This document shows, piece after piece, positions 8,762 to 16,916 of a stretch of 64,000 nucleotides of DNA; position 1 is the stretch's first letter; each line of letters starts with the position of its first letter. The translations under genes and the position numbers were made by a program. Source of the stretch: Cryomorphaceae bacterium (GTDB taxonomy: Bacteria; Bacteroidota; Bacteroidia; Flavobacteriales_D; Crocinitomicaceae); assembly GCA_027490665.1 (NCBI GenBank), contig JAIXXP010000094.1, positions 39,775 through 103,774 of the forward strand, given 5' to 3'. Under the pieces are notes generated by a model, which was given only the letters and a program-made list of their open reading frames with translations, made no database searches and was not told where the DNA came from.

Positions 8762-10927
8762 ATGAAAATTATATTAAAAGTTCTTTTTGTTGCGTTGTTA
8801 TTCCAACAGGCTGTCGCTCAAAATTTAACAGTGGAGCGCATTTGGCGCAATTATGAATTCAGTGCAAAAGGAGCAAGTGCCTATCAAATGATGAACGACG
8901 GCCTTCATTTTGTCGAAATGAATGAAAATGGCGACATCGTCAGAGGGCTTGTTTCTGATGATCAGCTCGAAAAAACAAAGATTCTCGTCCCTAAATCTTT
9001 ACTTGTATATAACGATCAGCCAATTGCTGTGGCTGGTTATGAGTTCAATTCAAGCGAGCAAAAAGTTTTGCTCTGGACCGCACCGAAAGTGATTTATCGC
9101 CGCAGTTTTGAAGCGTTTTATTTTTTATTTGACCTCAACACACAAAAGTTAGAAGCCCTAGACGCCGAACACGCACCTCAAACACTAGCTGAGTACAGCC
9201 CTGATGGCAAAAAGGTATCATTTATCCATGGCAACGATATTTTCATCAAAGATTTAGCTTCTGGAAAGGTCAGTAAGGTCACTGCCGATGGAAAGCGCAA
9301 CAAAATTATCAACGGAACTACCGATTGGGTTTACGAAGAAGAATTTGCGCTTACCAAAGCCTATGGTTGGTCACCGGATAGTAAATACTTGGCATTTTTA
9401 AAATTTGACGAGCGCGAAGTACCCGAATTTCAAATGGCGATGTATGGTGAACTTTATCCAGAACAATATAAATACAAATATCCGAAAGCAGGAGAGGTCA
9501 ATAGTAAGGTGACTTTAAATATGGTTGACATAAAGAGTGCCAAAATTCAAAAAATCGATTTAGGAGCTTATGAATATATTCCACGCTTAAAATGGTCTAC
9601 TCAATCGAATCAACTTGTCGTTCAAACAATGAACAGACATCAAAACGAACTCAATTACTGGTTAATCGACGCCACCCAAAAAACAGTAACAACCAAGAAA
9701 TTCTTCACCGAAACCTCAGAAACCTACGTCGATGTTGATAACAACTTATTGGTTCTTCAGGATGGCAAATCCATTCTTAGAACCAGTGAGATGAGTGGGT
9801 TCAATCATATTTACAGACTTGGTTTTGATGGAAGCAACACAGCTATTACAACGGGCTCATGGGATGTAATCGAATTTTTAGGGCTAGACGAACCTACCCA
9901 GACAATCTATTATGCGAGCGCGGAGCCAGGTGCTATTTACAAATCAATTTACAGTATTCAACTCAATGGTGCACTTAAAAAGAACCTCACCCCAGAACTC
10001 GGTTACCATAATGCTGAGTTCTTGAACGGCATGAAATACTTTGTGCACAGTTTCTCAAATGCAAACACACCTCCAGTGAGTGTGCTTCGAAAAGCAAGTG
10101 GAGAGTTGGTAGAGGTATTGGAAGACAATGCACAATTGGTGTCCAAAATGAAGAACGAAAAATTGAGTCCGAAAAAATTCTTGACCATCACTACGCCCAA
10201 TGCAGAACTCAATGCCTCACTGATACTGCCCACAAACTATGATCCATCCAAAAAATACCCAGTATTCGTCAATGTATACGGCGGGCCAGGGCATAACGAA
10301 GTGTTGGACAGCTGGGATGGCAATGACTACTTTTTTCATAACCTGCTAGCCCAAGAAGGTTATATGGTCTTGAGTATTGATCCGAGGGGGACACAATTCC
10401 GCGGTGCTGCTTTTAAAAAGTCGACGTATTTGCAACTCGGAAAGCTAGAAATCCAAGATGTCCTTGATGCCACCAAAGTTTTTGCACAGCGCCCCGATGT
10501 AGATGCCGCTCGTTTGGGAATCATGGGTTGGAGTTACGGTGGTTTTATGTCTTCATTAGCGATGACCAAAGGAAATGGCTTATTTAAAGTTGGGATTGCC
10601 GTAGCGCCGGTCACCAATTGGCGTTACTATGACAATATCTACACGGAGCGTTTTATGCGAACGCCGCAAGAGAATGCAAAGGGCTACGACGACAACTCAC
10701 CGATCAATTTTGCAAAGGATTTACAAGGAAAGTACTTTCTTATTCACGGTGCAGCCGACGACAACGTACACTATCAAAATAGCATGGAAATGATCAGTGC
10801 ATTGGTCAAGGCGAATAAACAGTTTGATTTATTTATCTACCCGAATAAAAATCACGGCATCTATGGGGGCAACACCCGAAACCACCTTTTTAACATGATC
10901 CACGATTATATTTTAGACGAACTCTAA
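8762..10927 (+). CDS. Dipeptidyl peptidase IV, S9 family
   Basis: A 721-residue S9B peptidase with a Sec signal (MKIILKVLFVALLFQQAVAQ), so periplasmic or surface-located. The N-terminal two thirds form a beta-propeller (DPPIV_N) carrying DWVYEEEF, the Glu-Glu pair that holds the substrate amino terminus in DPP IV enzymes. The alpha/beta hydrolase domain has GWSYGGF with nucleophile Ser591, HGAADDNVH with the acid Asp, and KNHGIYG near the C-terminus with the catalytic His. It should remove Xaa-Pro or Xaa-Ala dipeptides from peptide N-termini, as in peptide use by proteolytic Bacteroidota. It stands alone, between the divergent nuclease operon and citrate synthase. The length is normal and the triad is complete. 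Confidence 0.94.
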   Translation: MKIILKVLFVALLFQQAVAQNLTVERIWRNYEFSAKGASAYQMMNDGLHFVEMNENGDIVRGLVSDDQLEKTKILVPKSLLVYNDQPIAVAGYEFNSSEQKVLLWTAPKVIYRRSFEAFYFLFDLNTQKLEALDAEHAPQTLAEYSPDGKKVSFIHGNDIFIKDLASGKVSKVTADGKRNKIINGTTDWVYEEEFALTKAYGWSPDSKYLAFLKFDEREVPEFQMAMYGELYPEQYKYKYPKAGEVNSKVTLNMVDIKSAKIQKIDLGAYEYIPRLKWSTQSNQLVVQTMNRHQNELNYWLIDATQKTVTTKKFFTETSETYVDVDNNLLVLQDGKSILRTSEMSGFNHIYRLGFDGSNTAITTGSWDVIEFLGLDEPTQTIYYASAEPGAIYKSIYSIQLNGALKKNLTPELGYHNAEFLNGMKYFVHSFSNANTPPVSVLRKASGELVEVLEDNAQLVSKMKNEKLSPKKFLTITTPNAELNASLILPTNYDPSKKYPVFVNVYGGPGHNEVLDSWDGNDYFFHNLLAQEGYMVLSIDPRGTQFRGAAFKKSTYLQLGKLEIQDVLDATKVFAQRPDVDAARLGIMGWSYGGFMSSLAMTKGNGLFKVGIAVAPVTNWRYYDNIYTERFMRTPQENAKGYDDNSPINFAKDLQGKYFLIHGAADDNVHYQNSMEMISALVKANKQFDLFIYPNKNHGIYGGNTRNHLFNMIHDYILDEL

Positions 10928-10960
10928 ACTTTCAACATCATTAATTGTTTTTATCATAAT

Positions 10961-10996
10961 TGTTGTACAACATTTCCTGATTCTTTTGTAATTTAG
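10961..10996 (+). promoter_or_regulatory. Citrate synthase promoter region with a palindromic putative operator
   Basis: TGTTGTACAACA (10961-10972) is a perfect 12-base palindrome. Its inner TTG (10963-10965) lies 23 bases before TAATTTAG (10989-10996), a one-mismatch -7 box, so the palindrome would cover the -33 element. The citrate synthase ATG is 33 bases further on. A dimeric regulator bound here would block or modulate transcription; which one cannot be told. Confidence 0.4.
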
Positions 10997-11029
10997 GCAC
11001 ACATTTATCAAACGACATATTTCCATCAC

Positions 11030-12316
11030 ATGAGTGAAACAGCCAAAATCGAGCTAGACGGTAAAGTTTATGAACTTCCTGTTGTAGTTGGTACCGAAAA
11101 CGAAAAAGCAATTGACATCTCCAAATTGCGCGATTTAACCGGTTATGTAACCCTAGATACCGGGTACAAAAATACCGGCGCAACAAAAAGCGCCATTACC
11201 TACCTCGACGGCGAAGAAGGGATTCTTCACTATCGTGGCTACTCTATCGAACAACTTGCCGAGAAAGCAACTTTTGTAGAGGTAGCTTATTTGCTCATTT
11301 ATGGCAATTTGCCAAACCAAAAAGAGCTAGATTCCTTTCAAGATAGCATCTGCAAGCACACGCTAGTCCACGAAGACATGAAACAATTTTTTGAAGCATA
11401 TCCGTCAAAGGCGCATCCGATGGGTGTACTTTCTTCGATGGTTGCTTCTTTGGCCACGTTCTATCCTGAGTCCCTCGACCCGAACCGCAGTCCAGAGGCG
11501 AAAAACCTCACCATTCACCGTTTATTGGCGAAATTGCCAACGCTGGCTGCTTGGTCTTACAAGAACCTCATTCGCCATCCGTTCATGTACCCACGCAACG
11601 AGTACGATTACTGCAAAAACCTCATGTACATGATGTTCTCAATGCCAACTCAAGACTACCACGTAGATCCAGTTGTCACTGACGCGCTCAACAAACTTCT
11701 TATTTTGCACGCCGACCACGAACAAAACTGTTCTACTTCAACAGTGCGCATCGTAGGTTCATCGCAAGCCAACCTGTACTCCTCAGTTTCTGCTGGTATT
11801 TCTGCACTTTGGGGCCCGTTACATGGTGGCGCCAACCAAGAAGTTATCGAAATGCTCGAGCGCATTCACGCAGACGGCGGAAACGTCGACAAATGGGTTG
11901 CAAAAGCAAAAGACAAAGAAGACCCATTCCGCCTCATGGGCTTTGGTCACCGCGTATACAAGAACTTTGATCCGCGCGCCAAAATCATCAAAAAAGCTTG
12001 CGACGACGTCCTTGAAAAATTAGGCGTGAACGATCCACTTCTAGACATCGCCAAGAAATTAGAAAAAGTAGCTCTAGAAGACGAATACTTCAAAGCGCGT
12101 AACTTATATCCAAACGTAGACTTCTACTCAGGTATCATTTACAAAGCAATGGGCATCCCAACAGAAATGTTTACCGTTATGTTTGCCATCGGTCGTTTAC
12201 CGGGCTGGATTGCACAATGGAAAGAAATGACCGAAAACAAAGAGCCAATTGGCCGTCCGCGTCAAATCTATACTGGACACACCAACCGCAACTACGTTCC
12301 AGTAGAGCAACGCTAA
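11030..12316 (+). CDS. gltA: Citrate synthase
   Basis: A 428-residue hexameric-type citrate synthase, which condenses oxaloacetate and acetyl-CoA to citrate at entry to the TCA cycle. The family signature GFGHRVYKNFDPRAK, with the catalytic His, lies about residues 303-317. GPLHGGANQEV (second catalytic His) and the C-terminal VTPVEQR-like tail (YVPVEQR) are also present. The N-terminal beta domain (AKIELDGKVYELPVVVGTE) is typical of Gram-negative enzymes. The start follows the palindromic promoter region, and a strong hairpin terminator lies 22 bases after the stop, so it is probably a single-gene transcript. Two other central-carbon genes of this window (sucC and icd) are also separate units. 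Confidence 0.97.
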   Translation: MSETAKIELDGKVYELPVVVGTENEKAIDISKLRDLTGYVTLDTGYKNTGATKSAITYLDGEEGILHYRGYSIEQLAEKATFVEVAYLLIYGNLPNQKELDSFQDSICKHTLVHEDMKQFFEAYPSKAHPMGVLSSMVASLATFYPESLDPNRSPEAKNLTIHRLLAKLPTLAAWSYKNLIRHPFMYPRNEYDYCKNLMYMMFSMPTQDYHVDPVVTDALNKLLILHADHEQNCSTSTVRIVGSSQANLYSSVSAGISALWGPLHGGANQEVIEMLERIHADGGNVDKWVAKAKDKEDPFRLMGFGHRVYKNFDPRAKIIKKACDDVLEKLGVNDPLLDIAKKLEKVALEDEYFKARNLYPNVDFYSGIIYKAMGIPTEMFTVMFAIGRLPGWIAQWKEMTENKEPIGRPRQIYTGHTNRNYVPVEQR

Positions 12317-12337
12317 GACTTCTTACTTTGAACATAC

Positions 12338-12366
12338 AAAAAAGGCGCTCAATTGAGCGCCTTTTT
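12338..12366. terminator. Palindromic bidirectional terminator between gltA and the methyltransferase gene
   Basis: GGCGCTCAATTGAGCGCC is a perfect 18-base palindrome flanked by an A run on the left and T6 on the right, so it can terminate transcription from both sides. The last codons and stop of the minus-strand methyltransferase gene lie inside the hairpin. Confidence 0.85.
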
Positions 12367-13512
12367 TCCTTGGAATAAGTCGTATTGTCGGAATTCACAT
12401 TCGATGTCGCCGTTAAATATGCGGTCTTTTTTGGATGCCTTGAGCCCGATTGCATGGAAACCTTCTAGGCTTCCGCTAATTACACAAGCTTTACTGCCTG
12501 CCATTTGGTGTTTGAGCCAAGTACCGAATGTTCCGTAAAGCTCCTCTATGTCAGTAGATAAGCGTTCGTCGTAAGGTGGGTTGGTCAGGATAAATACAGG
12601 CGGTTCAATTTTGAGTTTGTCAAAAGGAGTGGAATAGATCTCAACAAAGCGCCCAAAAGAGAAAGTGCGCAAGTTTCTACGCGCTTTCAAGACCATTTCG
12701 TCTGAAATATCGCCTCCAATGAGTGTACAAGGTAGTTCGCGCACAATGCGGGGTGCATTTTGATAAATTTCTTCCCAAACAGCGGCATCGTAATTCTTTA
12801 AATTCTTGAAAGCATAATGCTGTCTTTCGATATTACTTGGAATTCCGCTTGCCAAGAGTCCGGCCTCCACGAGGAGGGTGCCCGAACCACAAAATGGGTC
12901 CACGAGTGTTTGTTTGCGGTCCCAGCCAGACATTCTCACCAAGCAGGCCGCAACTACTTCATTGATTGGTGCAGGCCCAACGGCTGTGCGGTAGCCGCGC
13001 TGAAACAAAGGCAGTCCGCTGGTGTTTACAGAAAGAGTTACTTCTTTGTCTTTGATATAAAGGTCAAAAAGAATACTTGGTTTCTTGACGTCGATGTTGG
13101 GGCGTTCTTCTGTTTTGGCTTTGAATACATCGACAATTGCATCTTTGATCAGTAAGAACGGATAATGCGTATTGCTGAAAATAGGTGAAAAAATGGCGCC
13201 TTTGACCGCAAAGGTTTTGTTGACATCAAAAAGTTCGTGCCATTTGATACGCATGGCGCGTTTGTAGAGGTCTTCTTCGCTTTGGATGTAGAACTTATCG
13301 ATTTCGACTAATACAGAGATAGCACAACGGCAATAAAGATTGAGTTTATAGACGTCGGCCCAGGTGCCCTTGATTTGAACAGCTCTATTTAGCAATACTG
13401 GTTCTGGATAACCAAGTTCTTTGAGTTCATCGGCAAGAATGGCCTCAAAGCCAAAAAAACTTTTGAGTGTGATGGTGAGTAGGTCGCTTTTTGGGCTTTG
13501 ATTTGAATGCAT
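12349..13512 (-). CDS. THUMP-domain rRNA guanine-N2 methyltransferase (RlmL N-half-like)
   Basis: A 387-residue cytoplasmic RNA methyltransferase of the COG0116 family. The start is ATG 13512; the frame extends further upstream but only into the promoter of the divergent patatin gene. Residues about 10-60 (TLKSFFGFEAILADEL) begin the ferredoxin-like/THUMP RNA-binding part. The Rossmann-fold domain has DPFCGSGTLLVEA for S-adenosylmethionine, GGDISDEMV, and the catalytic motif NPPYDERL. By family, it should methylate a guanine N2 of 23S rRNA (G2445 in Escherichia coli). The exact position in this organism is inferred. Its C-terminal codons are part of a terminator hairpin shared with gltA. Confidence 0.88.
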   Translation of the reverse strand: MHSNQSPKSDLLTITLKSFFGFEAILADELKELGYPEPVLLNRAVQIKGTWADVYKLNLYCRCAISVLVEIDKFYIQSEEDLYKRAMRIKWHELFDVNKTFAVKGAIFSPIFSNTHYPFLLIKDAIVDVFKAKTEERPNIDVKKPSILFDLYIKDKEVTLSVNTSGLPLFQRGYRTAVGPAPINEVVAACLVRMSGWDRKQTLVDPFCGSGTLLVEAGLLASGIPSNIERQHYAFKNLKNYDAAVWEEIYQNAPRIVRELPCTLIGGDISDEMVLKARRNLRTFSFGRFVEIYSTPFDKLKIEPPVFILTNPPYDERLSTDIEELYGTFGTWLKHQMAGSKACVISGSLEGFHAIGLKASKKDRIFNGDIECEFRQYDLFQGKKALN

Positions 13513-13535
13513 TGTTTGGGGATTCGTTAACTTTG
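13503..13535 (+). promoter_or_regulatory. Putative promoter of the patatin gene
   Basis: TAACTTTG (13528-13535) matches TAnnTTTG exactly, with TTG (13503-13505) 22 bases upstream. The -33 element lies inside the first codons of the divergent methyltransferase gene. A transcript start near 13540 leaves only about ten bases before TTG 13551, which argues against the ATG at 13491 as translation start. Confidence 0.55.
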
Positions 13536-13550
13536 TACAAAAGAACGAAT

Positions 13551-15842
13551 TTGTCGAAGACCAAATACCTCTTACCCTTCCTTTTTTTTGCACTGCAGCT
13601 CTTTGCCCAAGACAGACAGCGTATTGGGGTGGTCTTAAGTGGAGGTGGCGCGTCAGGTGTAGCGCATGTAGGTGTGCTCAAAGCGCTCGAACAAAATCAA
13701 ATTCCAATTGACTTTATTGTAGGTACATCTGCAGGCGCTCTTGTAGGCGCCATGTATGCCAGCGGCTATTCTCCTGCCGAAATTGAAGCGTATGTGCTTT
13801 CCGAATCTTTTCAACTGATGGTCAAAGGCCAAGAAGAAGCCCAGCAGCAGTTTTTGTTTTACCAAGATGCAGCGAATGCTTCGATGTTTAATTTCAGTAT
13901 TGCCCAAGACAGCATTCTTCAGAAATCTTTGCCGCTCGCATTCATTGACCCCACTTATTTGGATTTCGAAATGCTCAAAATATTTGGTCGTACAAGTGCT
14001 TCTGTTCAAGAAGATTTCAATCAATTATTGGTGCCCTACCGCTGTGTGGCTTCTGCTGTAGAAACAAAAAAAAGCGTCGCATTTTCAAAAGGCAAGCTCA
14101 ATCAAATAGTCCGTGCCTCCATGACTTTTCCGCTCTATTTGAATCCGGTTAGGGTTGATGGCGTGCTCTATTTTGATGGTGGCCTCTACAATAACTTTCC
14201 GATTGATGTATTGTATAAAGAATTTCAGCCCGACTTCATTATTGGTAGCAATGTTTCTAAAAATTTAGCACCCGTTTCCGATCGCGATTTTTTTGGCTTG
14301 CTCACCAGCATGATGACCACCCCAACTAATTACACCATGCCTTGTTCGGAGGGGCTCATCATCGAGCCCAATACAAGTGTTGGTACTTTTGATTTCGCCG
14401 ATGTCCAACAAGCTATTCAAGATGGTTATTTAGCAACCATGACGCAAATGGATAGCATTTTAAAGTACGTGAGCAGCAGAGCCGACCCGCAAGTATTGCA
14501 GCAAAAAAGACAAAATTTCAAACAACAACTCTTGCCCCTTCGTGTCAGTGAAGTGCGCGCGAGTTCTGACCGCAAGCAAGATCTACCGTTTGTGCGAACT
14601 GCCATCTTACCCAAATTCAGCAAGCGAATTTTAGACAGCCTTTCTCTCGAAAAACGCTATTACAAAGCTTTGGCCGCGCCATATTATAGTTTTGTGAGTC
14701 CGAGTTTTTCCATGAAACAAGATTCGAGTTTGTCTTTGCAACTCAAAGTAAACAAAGCCAATGCATTTCGCGTCGATTTCGGCGGTATCATATCATCAAG
14801 AGCTATCAATACGGGCTTTTTAAGTTTGGCCTATCGAAGGGCAGGCTTGGTTGGGCAACGGATAGATGTTTCTTCTTATTTTGGCAAATTTTATGGCTCA
14901 GGCAAAGTCAATTACGAATTGGTGTTGCCCGGAAGCGTACCGGTTTCTTTGAGCGCCTATTTTGTACTCAACCGCTGGGACTACTTCAAGAGTTTTTCCA
15001 CCTTTTTTGAAGATGTCAAGCCTTCTTTCTTGATTCAAGAAGAGCGTTACACCGGTTTACAATTCAAGATGCCAACCGGTACACATAGCGTTATAACAGC
15101 CAACACCCGATTTTTTTGGCTAGACGACTCCTATTACCAAACCGATTATTTCACAAAAGAGGACACCGCCGATTATACCTCCTTCATCGGGGAAAGCATA
15201 CGTGTCGCCTACACGAAAAACACACTCAATCGCAAGCAATTTGCGAGTTCGGGTAACTTCTTTGAGTTCAAAACGAGTTATGTTCGGGGTAGAGAACTTA
15301 CCTTTCCCGGAACCACTTCTATCATAGACGACACTGTAACAAAGCAACATCGCTGGTTGAGCATTCAACTTGAACTCCTGACTTTTCCATTTCAAAAGAA
15401 ACAAGTCGTCAATTTTGGTCTGCATCTGAAAACCGTGCTCAATAGCCAATCGTTATTTGCCAACTATACAGCAAGTATGTTGGCTCTGCCAGGTCTCAAC
15501 GTTTTACCAGATTTAGATACTTACTTTATTGCTGCTTATCGATCTACGCAATATGCCTGTGCGGGCGCACAACTCGTTGTCAGCCCCCTCAAAAACATTG
15601 ATTTAAGACTCGACGCCTATGCGTTTTTGCCAATTATTCAGTTGGTCCTGAACCCCGACGGAACATTTACCTATGCCAAACCACTTGACGGGCGTAGTTT
15701 ATTGGCCGCGGCTCATGTCATCTATCATTCACCGGTGGGGCCTGTACGCGCCACCATCAATTACCTACCCAAATACGCTCAACCTTTGCAATTTCAATTA
15801 GGATTTGGCTATTTATTATTTAACGAACGCGCAATACGCTAA
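13551..15842 (+). CDS. Patatin-like phospholipase with outer-membrane barrel
   Basis: A 763-residue protein if it starts at TTG 13551, which gives a signal peptide (MSKTKYLLPFLFFALQLFAQ). An in-frame ATG at 13491 would add 20 polar residues, lies upstream of the promoter and overlaps the divergent gene. The patatin domain follows at once: oxyanion loop GGGASG at 31-36, GTSAG with nucleophile Ser60, and DGG starting at Asp209, a complete Ser-Asp dyad. After a linker with a POTRA-like stretch, the C-terminal half is rich in alternating beta strands and ends FQLGFGYLLFNE, as in Omp85-type barrels. The layout resembles the PlpD type of secreted lipase (type Vd). It should be anchored in the outer membrane; its lipid substrate is unknown. 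Confidence 0.87.
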   Translation: MSKTKYLLPFLFFALQLFAQDRQRIGVVLSGGGASGVAHVGVLKALEQNQIPIDFIVGTSAGALVGAMYASGYSPAEIEAYVLSESFQLMVKGQEEAQQQFLFYQDAANASMFNFSIAQDSILQKSLPLAFIDPTYLDFEMLKIFGRTSASVQEDFNQLLVPYRCVASAVETKKSVAFSKGKLNQIVRASMTFPLYLNPVRVDGVLYFDGGLYNNFPIDVLYKEFQPDFIIGSNVSKNLAPVSDRDFFGLLTSMMTTPTNYTMPCSEGLIIEPNTSVGTFDFADVQQAIQDGYLATMTQMDSILKYVSSRADPQVLQQKRQNFKQQLLPLRVSEVRASSDRKQDLPFVRTAILPKFSKRILDSLSLEKRYYKALAAPYYSFVSPSFSMKQDSSLSLQLKVNKANAFRVDFGGIISSRAINTGFLSLAYRRAGLVGQRIDVSSYFGKFYGSGKVNYELVLPGSVPVSLSAYFVLNRWDYFKSFSTFFEDVKPSFLIQEERYTGLQFKMPTGTHSVITANTRFFWLDDSYYQTDYFTKEDTADYTSFIGESIRVAYTKNTLNRKQFASSGNFFEFKTSYVRGRELTFPGTTSIIDDTVTKQHRWLSIQLELLTFPFQKKQVVNFGLHLKTVLNSQSLFANYTASMLALPGLNVLPDLDTYFIAAYRSTQYACAGAQLVVSPLKNIDLRLDAYAFLPIIQLVLNPDGTFTYAKPLDGRSLLAAAHVIYHSPVGPVRATINYLPKYAQPLQFQLGFGYLLFNERAIR

Positions 15843-15846
15843 AATC

Positions 15847-16914
15847 ATGAACAATACTTTTCATTTAAACGGCATTCAACAAATGGGCATTGGTGTGCCC
15901 GATGTACAAAATATCTGGACTTGGTACCGCAAGGCTTTTGGCCTAGATGTCCGTATTTTTGAAGAAGCAGCACCTGCTCCGCTCATGACTCGCTATACTG
16001 GTGGAGAAGTACAGCACCGCACCGCAACATTGGCCTTGAACATGGCAGGTGGTGGCGGTTTTGAAATCTGGCAGTTTACGTCGCGCCCTACGGTTAAACC
16101 TACCTTTGAGCCTCAACTTGGTGACTACGGCGTCTTTATTTGTAAAATCAAATCTGAGGATGTTCGCCACACCCAAAAGCACCTTCAGCAAATGGGTGCA
16201 AATGTGAGTGCCGCTCAACAAGACCCCGCTGGGCGTTGGACATGCTACGTACAAGACCCCAATGGCAATTACTTTCAAATTGTTGAGGGCCGATCTTGGT
16301 TTGCGGCATCTAAGCATCCTTCTAAATGTGGCGGTGTTGCTGGGGCTGTCATTGGCGTATCCAATATGGACAACAGCAAGCGTTTCTACCAAGAATTGCT
16401 TGGTTTCGAACAAGTCGCCTACGATAGCGCTCAAGTTTTCTCAGATTTTGTTTTTTTACCGCGTGGCAAAGAGTCTTTTAGAAGGGTTTTGTTGTCGCAT
16501 GCAACTGTTCGTGAAGGTTATTTTGCACAGCTTTTAGGAATTACAGAAATCGAATTAGTGGAGCTGAGTAGTCAGACAGGTGCGCGCCAAATATTTGAGA
16601 ACCGTTTTTGGGGTGACTGGGGTTTCATTCACCTTTGTTTCGATGTTCAGGGTATGGACGCGCTCAAAACGCGTTGTGCTGAATTTGGAAGTCCCTTCAC
16701 AGTTGATTCCGACAACTCGTTCGATATGGGTGAGGCTGCGGGCCGTTTTGCTTACATCGAAGACCCCGATGGCTATTGGATAGAATTTGTAGAAACCCAT
16801 AAAGTTCCTATTTTCAAGAAGCTCGGACTTTACCTCAATTTGAAACAGGGCGGTAAACGCAAACATTTACCTAAATGGATGCTCAAAGCTCTAGGGCTCA
16901 ATAGAGTGAAATAA
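15847..16914 (+). CDS. Two-domain VOC (glyoxalase/dioxygenase) family protein
   Basis: A 355-residue cytoplasmic protein starting at ATG 15847, four bases after the patatin stop. It contains two vicinal-oxygen-chelate units. The first is about residues 8-140 (GIQQMGIGVPDVQNIWTWY ... YVQDPNGNYFQIVEG). The second is about 155-320 (GAVIGVSNMDNSKRFYQELL ... HLCFDVQGMD ... YIEDPDGYWIEFVE). Likely metal ligands are the His in the first strand of a unit and the Glu of FQIVEG or IEFVE. Members include glyoxalase I, extradiol dioxygenases and isomerases, so the reaction cannot be named. It may share a transcript with the patatin gene. It converges on ftsK with a two-base gap. Confidence 0.85.
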   Translation: MNNTFHLNGIQQMGIGVPDVQNIWTWYRKAFGLDVRIFEEAAPAPLMTRYTGGEVQHRTATLALNMAGGGGFEIWQFTSRPTVKPTFEPQLGDYGVFICKIKSEDVRHTQKHLQQMGANVSAAQQDPAGRWTCYVQDPNGNYFQIVEGRSWFAASKHPSKCGGVAGAVIGVSNMDNSKRFYQELLGFEQVAYDSAQVFSDFVFLPRGKESFRRVLLSHATVREGYFAQLLGITEIELVELSSQTGARQIFENRFWGDWGFIHLCFDVQGMDALKTRCAEFGSPFTVDSDNSFDMGEAAGRFAYIEDPDGYWIEFVETHKVPIFKKLGLYLNLKQGGKRKHLPKWMLKALGLNRVK

Positions 16915-16916
16915 AC

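Noticed and set aside
10941..11186. 81-residue minus-strand frame across the gltA start
   Set aside because: It overlaps the clear N-terminus and promoter of citrate synthase and shows no recognisable protein features.
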